64,000 nucleotides of DNA from NCBI GenBank assembly GCA_037044905.1, contig JBAOKB010000007.1:22521-86520 (forward strand), read 5' to 3'. This document shows positions 41,191 to 50,642 of the stretch, in pieces; the first letter of the stretch is position 1; the number at the start of each line of letters is the position of its first letter. The notes under the pieces are model-generated. The model made no database searches. It was not told where the DNA came from and saw only the letters and a program-made list of their open reading frames with translations. The translations under genes and the position numbers were made by a program. This DNA is from Hortaea werneckii. Its lineage: Eukaryota > Ascomycota > Dothideomycetes > Mycosphaerellales > Teratosphaeriaceae.

Positions 41191-42522
41191 TCAATCCAGC
41201 CCTGAGAAGTTGAACTGACTCGGCGCAGCAGGGCCTTTACCTCGCTTTCTCTTCTTGCGGCGCGACTTGGACTTCTCCTCTTCGTCGCTGCTGTCTTCGT
41301 CTTCTTCATCGCTGTCCTCGTCACTGCCCATCGCCGCTCGTTTGCCTCCTGCAGCGGCGGCTGCTTCGTCTTCCTCGTCCTCATCCTCCCATGCTTCTTC
41401 GTCAGCTTCAATGTGCTCCTGCCAGACTTTCAGAATCTGTCCACCTCCAGATATCATACGGTTGCCGACGTCGAAGCCGAGCTCCACAACACCTTCCATT
41501 TCATCATGCTGCACTTCGCCCACCACCTTGTTCTGCCCTAGTCTGATGAAGCGGACCTTGCCATCGCCCAAACCGACAGCGACGTTTTTCCCAAATCCAC
41601 CAACACCGCGCGGAACCTCGGCCAGGGCATCTATTGTCTCCTTCTCGCGCGAAACGTGAATTCGTTCGTCTTGGTCGTCCCACTGGCCTTTCTCCCAGAG
41701 CGTAATTACGCCGTCGCCGCCTCCAACTAATGCCTTCTCGCCCGTGGAACCAGAGCTTTTCTTGGCAGGCAAGCCCGAAACGTAGAGGGAGGACAAGAGC
41801 AATTCCTCCTGATCCTCCGACTTCACCAGCACGCCCCGCCGCAAGTCAGTGAGAGCCAGTGTCGTACCGCCCGTCGTGAGCCACTGCTTGCTGAAGCCTG
41901 ATGTTGACGTCGAGGAAGGAGGTAGCGCTGTGAGCGAAGAGATGTCGTCGGTGTGTGGGTGATGCGTGCTAGCTGGACGGGGGTTGATGAAGGCTTGCTT
42001 TGCTTCGCTGACTGGTAGAGTCGGGGCAGGGTCACGGAGGTCGTATAGATGTAATGCGCCAGCGTCGGTACCGAGGAGAAGCGTCTGCGGGCTGAGGGCA
42101 TGGATGACCGTAGGACCCTCAATCTTGTTCGCATTGGATGTATCGGCGCTGCCACCGGGTATCGCAAGCTTGCCCGTCACTTTGCCAGTTTCGCTGTCTG
42201 CCGCTTTAACAATGCCATCCGTGCCTGCAGAGTACAACTGTCGCCCATCGATGCTATACGATAGACAGCGACAGCTTCCCTTGTGTCTCCTCGTCCTCCA
42301 AGCAGTGTCCACCACACCATCGCCATTGCTTCCTCGTCTCTGCTTCAAAATCCCATCGCCTTTTGACCGCCTCGCATTCTCATCCTCCTCACCTACCGGT
42401 GGTAGCTTTAGCGAAGACACATGCCCGCTGCTCAGACCTACGGCGACAAGCGGCTCAGTGGGGTGAACTGCTTGAGTGAAGAGGTCCGAGCTAAGCGGGA
42501 GGGTGCAAATTGTGTCAAACAT
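41191..42522 (-). CDS. JIP5: WD-repeat protein Jip5 (ribosome biogenesis)
   Basis: Single exon, 443 residues from the ATG giving 'MFDTICTLPLSSDLFTQ', the expected Jip5 N-terminus; a longer upstream start is less likely. WD40-like blades are visible ('AVHPTEPLVAVGLSSGHV', 'LSYSIDGRQLYSAGTDGIVK', 'LLLGTDAGALHLYDLRDPAP', 'ALVGGGDGVITLWEKGQWDD', 'VAVGLGDGKVRFIRLG'). The C-terminus is an acidic Glu/Asp/Ser run followed by a basic 'KSRRKKRKRGKG' nuclear/nucleolar signal and the terminal 'QFNFSGLD'. Yeast Jip5 is an essential nucleolar factor for 60S ribosomal subunit assembly (family knowledge). Divergent from the GH36 gene. Confidence 0.9.
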   Translation of the reverse strand: MFDTICTLPLSSDLFTQAVHPTEPLVAVGLSSGHVSSLKLPPVGEEDENARRSKGDGILKQRRGSNGDGVVDTAWRTRRHKGSCRCLSYSIDGRQLYSAGTDGIVKAADSETGKVTGKLAIPGGSADTSNANKIEGPTVIHALSPQTLLLGTDAGALHLYDLRDPAPTLPVSEAKQAFINPRPASTHHPHTDDISSLTALPPSSTSTSGFSKQWLTTGGTTLALTDLRRGVLVKSEDQEELLLSSLYVSGLPAKKSSGSTGEKALVGGGDGVITLWEKGQWDDQDERIHVSREKETIDALAEVPRGVGGFGKNVAVGLGDGKVRFIRLGQNKVVGEVQHDEMEGVVELGFDVGNRMISGGGQILKVWQEHIEADEEAWEDEDEEDEAAAAAGGKRAAMGSDEDSDEEDEDSSDEEEKSKSRRKKRKRGKGPAAPSQFNFSGLD

Positions 42523-43195
42523 TGAGAGCTTCAATTGATACTGCGCATAATATGCGCTGACTCTGTGAAGCAGCAATCAGGCGTACTTTTGCCTGAGATT
42601 GCAAGTCTTGCCGAGGCGCTGAGTGTGTGGCCGTGTATGCCGGTTTTCGCAAAGAAATCCATCTCGTTTGAGCTTCCCGACGGCTTGTGAAGCTCCACCT
42701 GCAGATGCCTCCAAAATCCCCAACCTGAGGCAACTTTGCATGGTGGCGGCGGCACCTGCAGTGGTGACGTTTGATCGAGGACATCCAATCGTCGGACGTT
42801 GGACCTCCAGCTCGCAGCTCAGGTGAGCTCCCCGGCCTCTCCAGGAAGCAGTACCTCACTATGACATCCTCCAGTTAACCATAAGTTCATGTAGCGGCTT
42901 CCAGCTTTGTTGCTGAATTGTAATAATATTGCATCGTTGTGTACAAAACCTCAGCTCGGCTTTGTCTCTAATAAGTCTATATCGCTTCGTGGGCTTTCAC
43001 CTTCCATCTGTACAAGGCCTCCCTTCGAGGTGAATTTCTAATGGTTCTCAAGAGGAAGCCTCAGAAAGGCATTACTTTTGGCTGTATGATATGTGACTCC
43101 TTCGCTCTTCCCATTCTTGTCCATCTGACTTGCCCTTTCTAGATTGCGACACAAACACTGGCCAACGAGTCTATCCACCTCCGCCGGTTTCCGAG
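42523..43195. promoter_or_regulatory. Divergent region between JIP5 and the GH36 gene
   Basis: Shared upstream region. The sequence TTGCCCTTTCTAG ending at 43142 looks like a splice acceptor, so a short upstream exon of the GH36 gene may exist; an ATG at 43040 is one candidate. Not resolved. Confidence 0.4.
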
Positions 43196-45898
43196 ATGAC
43201 GGACTTACTCCCAGAGCAGCAGCCACCCGAGCAGCAAAAACCAGCCTTCTACCCAGAAGAGCTCGACCAGGACGATATGTACGTCAAGGTAACTTGCCAT
43301 CCGCCTCTCGGCCAGGCAACACGTATTGCCCGCCACCAGCATTCTGTCAAGTTCGCTGTGCTGCTGGAAACCTCGAATCCATCACTGGTAGATCAGGAGT
43401 CATCTGCAAACGCGGACGAGCAACCGCAGGTCTGCCTCTGGCACAACCACAATGGCCATTTCGACTGGAGTGAGCTGCCCCTGAGCCCAACAAGGGAGTA
43501 CTCTGATGTTCTACTCGTCAATCGACCCAAGGACCGACGACTCACTAGGACCTGGTTCACTACTGAACTACCAGGGCTCCCCAAACATGCACAGGTAGTC
43601 AGTTTTACGGTCAAGTTCCGCGTTGCCACGTCTAAAGGGTGGAAATGGGTCAAGGATACTTCTGGCGTCCAAGATGGAGAGCTGCATTACCAGGGTCAGG
43701 ACTATCAAAAGCATACTGCCCACGAGTTGAAGCAGTTCTTCGGCGATATAAGTCCTGACATAGCCATCTCAAGCGAGCGACCGGATACTGACGAGACATT
43801 CCTGTACTCGTTGACTTGTCCAGTGCAAGCCGCTCAGGGACCCGACTCTGGCTTCCAGCACCACCGTCTTGGCAAAGCGCTCTCCTGTTCGCGCTGGTTC
43901 GCCTTAGTGAGATTGTGGTCGCCGTGGCTAGCTCCGAGACACGGCAAAGGCAGCAAGTTCGAGCTGGACAAGGATGGAGTGTTGCTCTCCTTCCTCCGCA
44001 GCGACGGCATGCATGTTGTTTGTCTCGGAATCAGTGGCGTTGACGATGTGATGACTACATTCCTCCACGACTCAGAGGGCAACGTCATCGTCAAGTCTCG
44101 AAATGACAGGGCAGAGACGGGAACAGGTAGAGTGCTTGTCGCAGTGGCGGACAGTTTTGAAGTGGCAAATGCAGCTGTCATGTACCATGCTCGGAAGATT
44201 GTGGGGACCTTGAGCTCGACTGCAGCCACAGACGACAAGACGATCGGAGCCTTGACAGATGAGAAAGTCAAGCCCGAGTGGTTGGAAGAGTGGTACGATG
44301 GCCTGACATATTGTACCTGGAATGGCCTTGGCCAGGCGTTGACGGCCGACAAGATACACACCGCTCTCGACTCTCTAAGCTCAAACAACATCAACATCAC
44401 GAACTTGATCATCGACGACAATTGGCAGAGCCTCTCGCAAGGCGACACGCAATTCAAGCGAGCTTGGCAGGACTTTGAAGCCACACCTGATGGCTTTCCT
44501 ATGGGTATGAAGGCTTTCACAAGCGAGGTAAGGAAGCGACATCCCAATGTCAATCACATCGCCGTCTGGCATGCCATCCTAGGCTACTGGGGAGGCATAG
44601 ATCCGAACGGCAAGATTGGGCAGAAATACAAGACCGTCGAGGTGGAGAAGGAACCCGGTGTTGCAGGTGGCAAGTTTCACATCGTTGCAGCCGAGGATGC
44701 AAAACAGATGTACGATGATTTTTACCGCTTCCTTTCCGAGAGCGGAGTCGATTCGGTCAAGACAGACGCTCAATTCTTCCTTGACCTGCTCCTTCATGCG
44801 CCGGACCGAAGAGCTGTGACGACTGAGTATCAAGACGCCTGGACACTTGCACACCTTCGCCACTTCAGCAGTAGAGCCATCAGCTGTATGAGCCAGGCTC
44901 CGCAGATACTCTTCCATTCGCAGCTCCCAACCAACAAGCCCAGATCATTGGTACGGAACAGTGATGACTTCTTTCCCGAAGTCGCAGCGAGCCACCCCTG
45001 GCACATATTCTGCAACGCGCATAACGCATTGTTCACGCAGCATCTGAATGTACTGCCGGATTGGGACATGTTCCAGACTTCGCATCCTTGGGCCGGATTC
45101 CATGCAGCAGCTCGTGCAGTCTCCGGTGGTCCAATTTACTTCACTGATGAGCCCGGGAAACATGATTTGGGGCTGATAGGGCAAATGACCGCGCAGACTC
45201 CCCGAGGAAAGACAGTCATACTCCGGCCGCACCGAGTCGGACGGACCATCGATGCATATAATGGGTATGACAATCAGGCTCTGCTCAAGATCGGCACCTA
45301 CGTCGGGATGGCTCGGACGGGGACTGGCATCCTGGGCGTCTTTAACGTCTCCCAGCAAGACGTCAGCGAGTTTGTCCAGCTATCGGATTTCCCTGGAACA
45401 GAAGAAGGCGAATACGTCGTGGGCTCTTTCCTTTCTGGTGAGGTCACCAAGCCCATGACTGGAGGAGGCAATCAAGCTATGCTTGGCCTTGAGCTTGGTG
45501 TGCAGGGCTGGGACATCCTCTCAGCTTACGCACTGCGCTCGTTCACTATAAAGGAGAAGAAGGTGCAGGTGGCAATGATGGGTCTGCTAGGCAAGATGAC
45601 CGGCTCTGCTGCGGTCAGTGGGCTGGATATGTATGTGGAGAGCAACGGCCGATTGAGGATCTGGGTCAGCTTGAAGGCGCTTGGGACTATGGGTCTCTAT
45701 GTCAGCGATCTGGCGAAACGCGATCTTGATCAGCAGCTCATGATCATAATCTTTGGCAAGCCGATCTCGAGGGACTGCGTGAGGGACAGCGCGAGGGGTG
45801 GGAATGTGCTGGAGATCGATGTTGAGAAGGCTTGGAAAGATAGCGGGGAGGAGGCGGGATGGAGCAATGAGGTTAGTGTGGAAGTGTTCATTTCATGA
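43196..45898 (+). CDS. GH36 raffinose-synthase / alpha-galactosidase-like protein
   Basis: Open frame, 900 residues from the first in-frame ATG ('MTDLLPEQQ'). The middle carries the GH36 barrel: 'GLTYCTWNGLGQALT', 'NLIIDDNWQSL', 'HIAVWHAILGYWGGI', 'SVKTDAQFF' with the likely nucleophile Asp524, and 'RNSDDFFPE' with likely acid/base near Asp590-591. 'WDMFQTSHPWAGFHAAARAV' and 'GPIYFTDEPGKHD' are typical of the Sip1/raffinose-synthase subgroup. The family works on alpha-1,6-galactosides by hydrolysis or galactosyl transfer. No signal peptide is visible, so an intracellular enzyme is likely. A leading non-coding or short coding exon is possible. Confidence 0.85.
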   Translation: MTDLLPEQQPPEQQKPAFYPEELDQDDMYVKVTCHPPLGQATRIARHQHSVKFAVLLETSNPSLVDQESSANADEQPQVCLWHNHNGHFDWSELPLSPTREYSDVLLVNRPKDRRLTRTWFTTELPGLPKHAQVVSFTVKFRVATSKGWKWVKDTSGVQDGELHYQGQDYQKHTAHELKQFFGDISPDIAISSERPDTDETFLYSLTCPVQAAQGPDSGFQHHRLGKALSCSRWFALVRLWSPWLAPRHGKGSKFELDKDGVLLSFLRSDGMHVVCLGISGVDDVMTTFLHDSEGNVIVKSRNDRAETGTGRVLVAVADSFEVANAAVMYHARKIVGTLSSTAATDDKTIGALTDEKVKPEWLEEWYDGLTYCTWNGLGQALTADKIHTALDSLSSNNINITNLIIDDNWQSLSQGDTQFKRAWQDFEATPDGFPMGMKAFTSEVRKRHPNVNHIAVWHAILGYWGGIDPNGKIGQKYKTVEVEKEPGVAGGKFHIVAAEDAKQMYDDFYRFLSESGVDSVKTDAQFFLDLLLHAPDRRAVTTEYQDAWTLAHLRHFSSRAISCMSQAPQILFHSQLPTNKPRSLVRNSDDFFPEVAASHPWHIFCNAHNALFTQHLNVLPDWDMFQTSHPWAGFHAAARAVSGGPIYFTDEPGKHDLGLIGQMTAQTPRGKTVILRPHRVGRTIDAYNGYDNQALLKIGTYVGMARTGTGILGVFNVSQQDVSEFVQLSDFPGTEEGEYVVGSFLSGEVTKPMTGGGNQAMLGLELGVQGWDILSAYALRSFTIKEKKVQVAMMGLLGKMTGSAAVSGLDMYVESNGRLRIWVSLKALGTMGLYVSDLAKRDLDQQLMIIIFGKPISRDCVRDSARGGNVLEIDVEKAWKDSGEEAGWSNEVSVEVFIS

Positions 45899-46638
45899 GG
45901 GCCTACTGGGGATCTAGATGGGCACGGAAGAATACGACAAGGCAGATTGTTCCGACCAGTATTTGTCCGTGCATACAGTAAATGCGGCGGTGGCCTCCAT
46001 GTGATTACGTGACCCATTCGGTATGCACGCCCCCTTTTACGGGTGGCTCCGGTAATGCATGCTGGCATTCTGGAGTTCTGGAAGAGCATACCCACTTGTT
46101 CATCGGTGCTCTGCGCGTACCTGTATGCAGTAAGAGTTAATGACAACACATCACGCCCAGGCGCGTTGCGGCGCTAGCGGTACTAGGATTCCGAGACGCT
46201 GCACAATGCTGGCTTGGCAACGTGGGGGGTTCTCTGCGGCGGAAGGCACGATTGGTATAAAGTTTATTTCCCTCCACATTCGGCTTCACTTTTCATCAAG
46301 CCGGAACTCCCTGGTTCTTCGATATGGCTCACCGTGTAGGCGATAAAGATCCATCTGGGCCATAAGGAGTGGAACATGTACGCGAGATAGCGGGCATACA
46401 ATTCTTGGCGTGCATTGAGAATGGAGCTGAAAGCTCGCGCCGTCAGGACGATTAGGCGCCGACCATGCAAGCATGTGCAGGGCTTGGCAGTTACACGCGC
46501 GGCCGCCCTCCGTTCCTGTACGACCTTCACTAGACCCCACCATTAGCTCCCCTCCTTAAAGACCGCCGTGATTGCTCATTCTCCACAAAACCTCGCCCCT
46601 GCAAACACCTACACTGACAGCAGGCAAGACCAGCAGCC
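45899..46638. other. Intergenic region between GH36 and WW-domain genes
   Basis: About 740 bp with no supportable gene. Just upstream of the WW gene there is a C-rich leader (about 46590-46635). Confidence 0.4.
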
Positions 46639-47626
46639 ATGTCGTTCCTCAAAGATTTGACGTCGGAGTTCAAGAATCTCAAGGCCAAGTTTGGCGATAA
46701 GGAAGAAGAGAGTAGCCAGGGCCAGCAGCGCGGCGAATCGGACTCCTTCTATGGCCAGGGTCAGCAGCAACCGCCACCGCAACAGGGCTACGGTTACGGT
46801 GCACCCCAGCAGCCTTACGGCGCACCTCAACAGCAGCCATACGGTCAGTACTCCCACGGGGCACCGCCGGACCAGTATGGCCACGGCCAGCCCTACGGAG
46901 CACCACCGCCACCTTCAGGTCCGCCAGGCCAGCCACCGCTGCCTCCAGGCTGGCATTCTCAGTGGGATCCCAACTCGCAGCGTTACTACTTCGTTGAGCA
47001 AGCGACCGGCCGCACTACCTGGGAACCGCCAACTCAAGCACCGACTGAGTATCGTTCAGCTCCGCCGCCGCCAGGTGATGCTGGGCTGAGCTACCCGCCC
47101 TACGGTGGTCAGCAGGCACACGGCATGAGCCAGTATCCTGAGGGTGAGAAGAAGAAAGAAAAGAAGGACAACTCGATGCTTTACGGTGTTGGTGGTCTTG
47201 CTGCCGGTGCACTTATTGGCGGCGTGGTTGCGCATGAGATGAGTAAGTCAATTTTCCTGTAGCACTGCCCAGACTACGTTAATGATTTCCTCTGTAGCCG
47301 AAGACTCGGACGACGAGAAGCAGGCCGCTGCGGCACCTGCACAGCAACAGTACCCACCGCCTCAGTCGTACGGTGAACCGCAGCCTGACCCCTACGGTGA
47401 CCCGTACAGCGGCGGCCCACCTCCCGAGGACGATGGTCCGCCTCCAGTCCTACCCGCTGAAGACGCCGACGGAGACAGCGTATCTAGCTCCGATCGTGAG
47501 GAAGTACAGGAGGCCCGGGAAGACTACGAAGAAGCACTGGCGGAAGCCAGCTCAAGTAGCGATGAGGAGGAAGTACAGGAGGCCCGTGAAGAGTATGAGG
47601 AGGCGTATGAGGACAATTACGAATAA
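46639..47626 (+). CDS. WW-domain protein with glycine zipper
   Basis: Two exons, 46639-47242 and 47298-47626, 310 residues. A charged N-terminus ('MSFLKDLTSEFKNLKAKFG') leads to a Gln/Pro/Gly/Tyr-rich low-complexity region, then one WW domain ('PLPPGWHSQWDPNSQRYYF' with the second Trp in 'GRTTWEPP'), which binds Pro-rich ligands. A glycine-zipper helix ('YGVGGLAAGALIGGVVAHE') lies just before the intron and could insert in or associate with membranes. The second exon encodes an acidic tail in which a 'S-S-S-D-x-EEVQEARE-YEEA' block occurs twice. Similar short WW/glycine-zipper proteins are frequent in ascomycetes, with no clear function known to me. Confidence 0.82.
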
Positions 47627-48478
47627 GCAAGATGCTGTTCAGCACGTCAGCTCTGATAGATGATTTGGAGCTTTCAAGCCCATTTGAAATTGCTTGGTGG
47701 GATGGGTAAGCCGAATGCGATTGATGCCGTGTAGCGCATTAGCGAAGTAGCATAGCGGGATGTACGGGAGCATCGACCGCGATCAACTAGCGATCGTTTC
47801 AGATCACTCTTCCTTCATTTCTGTAATGCCTCAGCATGAGGCGCTTTGGCATTTGTGTGTTGTCAGTCACTCCTGCCGAACTAGGCTTTTGCGTTCCGTC
47901 CGTGATTCGGTGTCAAACACATTGAGTGGATAACGCATCAAGACTGCGCCTGATCTGCAATTCCTGGCCCACCTCCCACATACACATCGAAGCTGTGTAG
48001 AGAACGTTGACAAGACCTGAGAAGGGCGACATCGGCGTTCTGCCCCTCGTACGAGGACGGCTGCGGTACCCACCCGGCGTTGCCCGGCTCAGCGGCTGTG
48101 GCGTCCCAGATTATCAGATAAGATGCAAATTTTTCCATGCATTCACTTCACCTTACCCTTTCCGGGAAGGAGGTGATCTCCATTAAGAGAGTGGAAGCTC
48201 GCGAAGGATCCTTAGTGGAAGCTTCAGGTGCTGTGGTCTAGTATGCGATGCTGTAAAGAGCGACCATAGGCGATATGCTGGTGGTTTCGGTGGGGCATGG
48301 GCTCAGCCATCTGGATCTTTTGCGGGCTGCGGCATGGTCTTTGCGTCTAGGGCATTGTTGAGATGGAGTACGTTAAGAGTGTGTGGATAGCTTTCAGCGT
48401 CTGGATCTGTCAATACTTGTGTGACACCTTTTGTCTCATAATTACAGTCCACCGTTTGACCAGGACCATTCCCTCACG
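47627..48478. other. Intergenic region upstream of the MFS gene
   Basis: About 850 bp. An acceptor-like 'cataattacag' ends at 48447, so a 5' UTR intron for the MFS gene is possible. No gene supported. Confidence 0.4.
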
Positions 48479-50465
48479 ATGCCTTTGCGTAGACCAAACT
48501 GGATCTTGCAACGCAAAGACACCGACAGCGCTTGCGGAGATCCTCATCAGCCGGAGCAAAATTTGGCCATTCGTTTGGACCCAAAGGACAAGACACATTT
48601 TGAAAGTACCAATGATCCCGAAGTGCAGAAGCCTGTCGAGGAACTCAAACCTTCGCATGGCGAGGCTCAGCATGGCGTCGACGTCGCCGAGGCCATCACA
48701 GCATCATGGAGGAGGAAATACCTCATTGCAGCCTACATACTGTCAGTTGACATGCCGCAATCCCTGGCTGCGAAATTTCTGCTGACCTCGACTGCAGCTT
48801 CTGGTGTATCTACTGCACCAACGCCTTCCAATCGAGCATCACCAACAACCTCACCCCCTACGTGACCAGTTCCTTCGAGCTCCACTCCCTGACCTCCACC
48901 ATCTCCGTCGTCGCCAGCGTGATGAGCGGAGCCTGTTACATGCCCGTTGCAAAAATCCTGAACGTATGGGGACGACCGCAGGGGTTCGCCATTATGGCAG
49001 CGATCAGCACTATCGGTCTCATCATGATGGCGGTGTGTCAGAATGTCGAGACCTACGCTGCTGCGCAGGTGTTCTACAACGTCGGGTTCTCCGGTCTGAT
49101 TTTCAGCATTGATGTCTTGACATCCGACTCCTCTTCGCTTAAGGATCGTGGGCTTGCGTATGCTTATACTTCAACCCCGTAAGTTCTGAAGAACGACTTT
49201 TCGTCTCAAGTTGAATGTATGCGTGGCTAATCTCGGAAGTTTAGATACATTATCACAGCATTTGCGGGCCCCAAAGCCGCGGAGTCTTTCTACGAGGAGA
49301 TTAGTTGGCGATGGGGTTTCGGGGTATTCTGCATCATCTTGCCTGTTGTCGCCCTTCCCCTATTCGTTCTGCTGAAGCGTTCTGAAACGAAAGCAAAGAA
49401 TCTGGGATTGCTGGAAAGGCCGAAAAGTGGCCGCTCGTTTCTACAGAGCATTTGGTATTACCTAGTTGAGTTTGACAGTAAGTGTATTCGGCGTAGACGA
49501 AAAGCTTAGGAGAGACACTGACCTGAGCAGTACTCGGCATCATTACACTCGCCGGCGGTCTATCGCTCTTCTTGCTACCCTTTTCGCTAGCCGACTTAGC
49601 ACCCCATGGATGGAAGACGGACTACATCATTGCCATGCTAGTCGTCGGGATCTTGCTTCTCATCAGCACCTACTTCGTCGAACGCTTCCTGGCACCTAAG
49701 CCGTTCATCCCGTACCACCTACTTACTAACCGGACCGTACTGGCAACTTGCATGCTGGACGCCACCTGGCAAGTCGCCTATTACTGCTGGGACAGTTACT
49801 TCACGTCCTACCTCCAAGTGGTCTATCAGACTTCGATATCCACTGCCGGGTACATCGCTGCATCTTACGATATCGTAGCTGGAGTCTGGTTGATCGGTGT
49901 CGGCCTGCTGATCAGATATACTGGCCGCTTCAAGTGGATGCTTTGGTGCGCCGTATCCGTATATACTCTGGCCGAAGGCCTGATGATCTATTTCCGCCTG
50001 CCGCACCACGGTGGCGTCGGCTTCATCGTAATGTGCCAGTGTTTCATTGCTATAGGCGGTGGCACGATGACGCTCATCCAGCAGGTCGCTGTCCTTGCGG
50101 TTGCAGAGCACGGTGAGTTCGCTTCCATGCTTGCTCTGCTGGGTCTTTTTGGGTACATGGGAGGAGCCGTTGGCGGTGCCATTTCCGGTGCCATTTGGAC
50201 GAACACATTGCCCCAGGAGCTTGCGAAGTTCTTGCCCGAATCGGCTTTGGGAGATCTCAATACTATCTATGAGGATCTTGACACCCAGCTTAGCTACGCG
50301 TGGGGCAGTCCGGTCCGTGAGGCCATCGTCCATGCGTATGCAGTCGCGCAGACAAGAATGCTTATTGCAGGCACAGCTGTCATGGTGATTGGGTTCATCT
50401 GCGTGGCTCTTATCCGGGATATCAACGTAAAACAGATCCAACAAGTGAAAGGTGTACTCTTTTAG
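48479..50465 (+). CDS. MFS transporter, siderophore-iron type (SIT family)
   Basis: Four exons, 48479-48741, 48798-49178, 49245-49477 and 49531-50465, 603 residues. A hydrophilic N-terminus of about 70 residues precedes some 12-14 membrane helices. Typical marks of the Sit1/MirB siderophore family include 'FQSSITNNLTPYVTSSFELH', 'AKILNVWGRPQGF', 'VFYNVGFSGL', 'KPFIPYHLLTNRTVLATC', 'SYLQVVYQTSISTAGYI' and 'GLLIRYTGRFKW'. Such proteins import ferric siderophores across the plasma membrane with protons; some members carry other compounds. Late segments 'FGYMGGAVGGAISGAIWT' and a long loop before the last helix also fit. No siderophore synthetase is seen beside it, so a biosynthetic cluster is not supported. 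Confidence 0.88.
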
Positions 50466-50642
50466 AGCACTCGCCATGCTAGAAGACAGCAACTAGGCCG
50501 GGAATATCGCATGGGGACTGCCCTATACTACGATCTGATCTAGCGAGCTATGACCTATTGAAGCAAATTGGAATTCAGACGGAAACGCCGTGGCCAGCAA
50601 TTATAATACACAGCGAAGTCCATTTCGGAAGCTTAAATTCAT
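50466..50642. other. Short convergent spacer between MFS gene and MSH6
   Basis: 177 bp between the stop codons; both 3' UTRs must overlap or be short. No motif named. Confidence 0.4.

Noticed and set aside
41255..41659. Ser-rich plus-strand frame opposite JIP5
   Set aside because: Reverse complement of the acidic C-terminus of Jip5; composition artefact.
48479..50466. Siderophore gene cluster around the MFS transporter
   Set aside because: Neighbours are a WW protein and MSH6; no NRPS, ornithine hydroxylase or acyltransferase is present.
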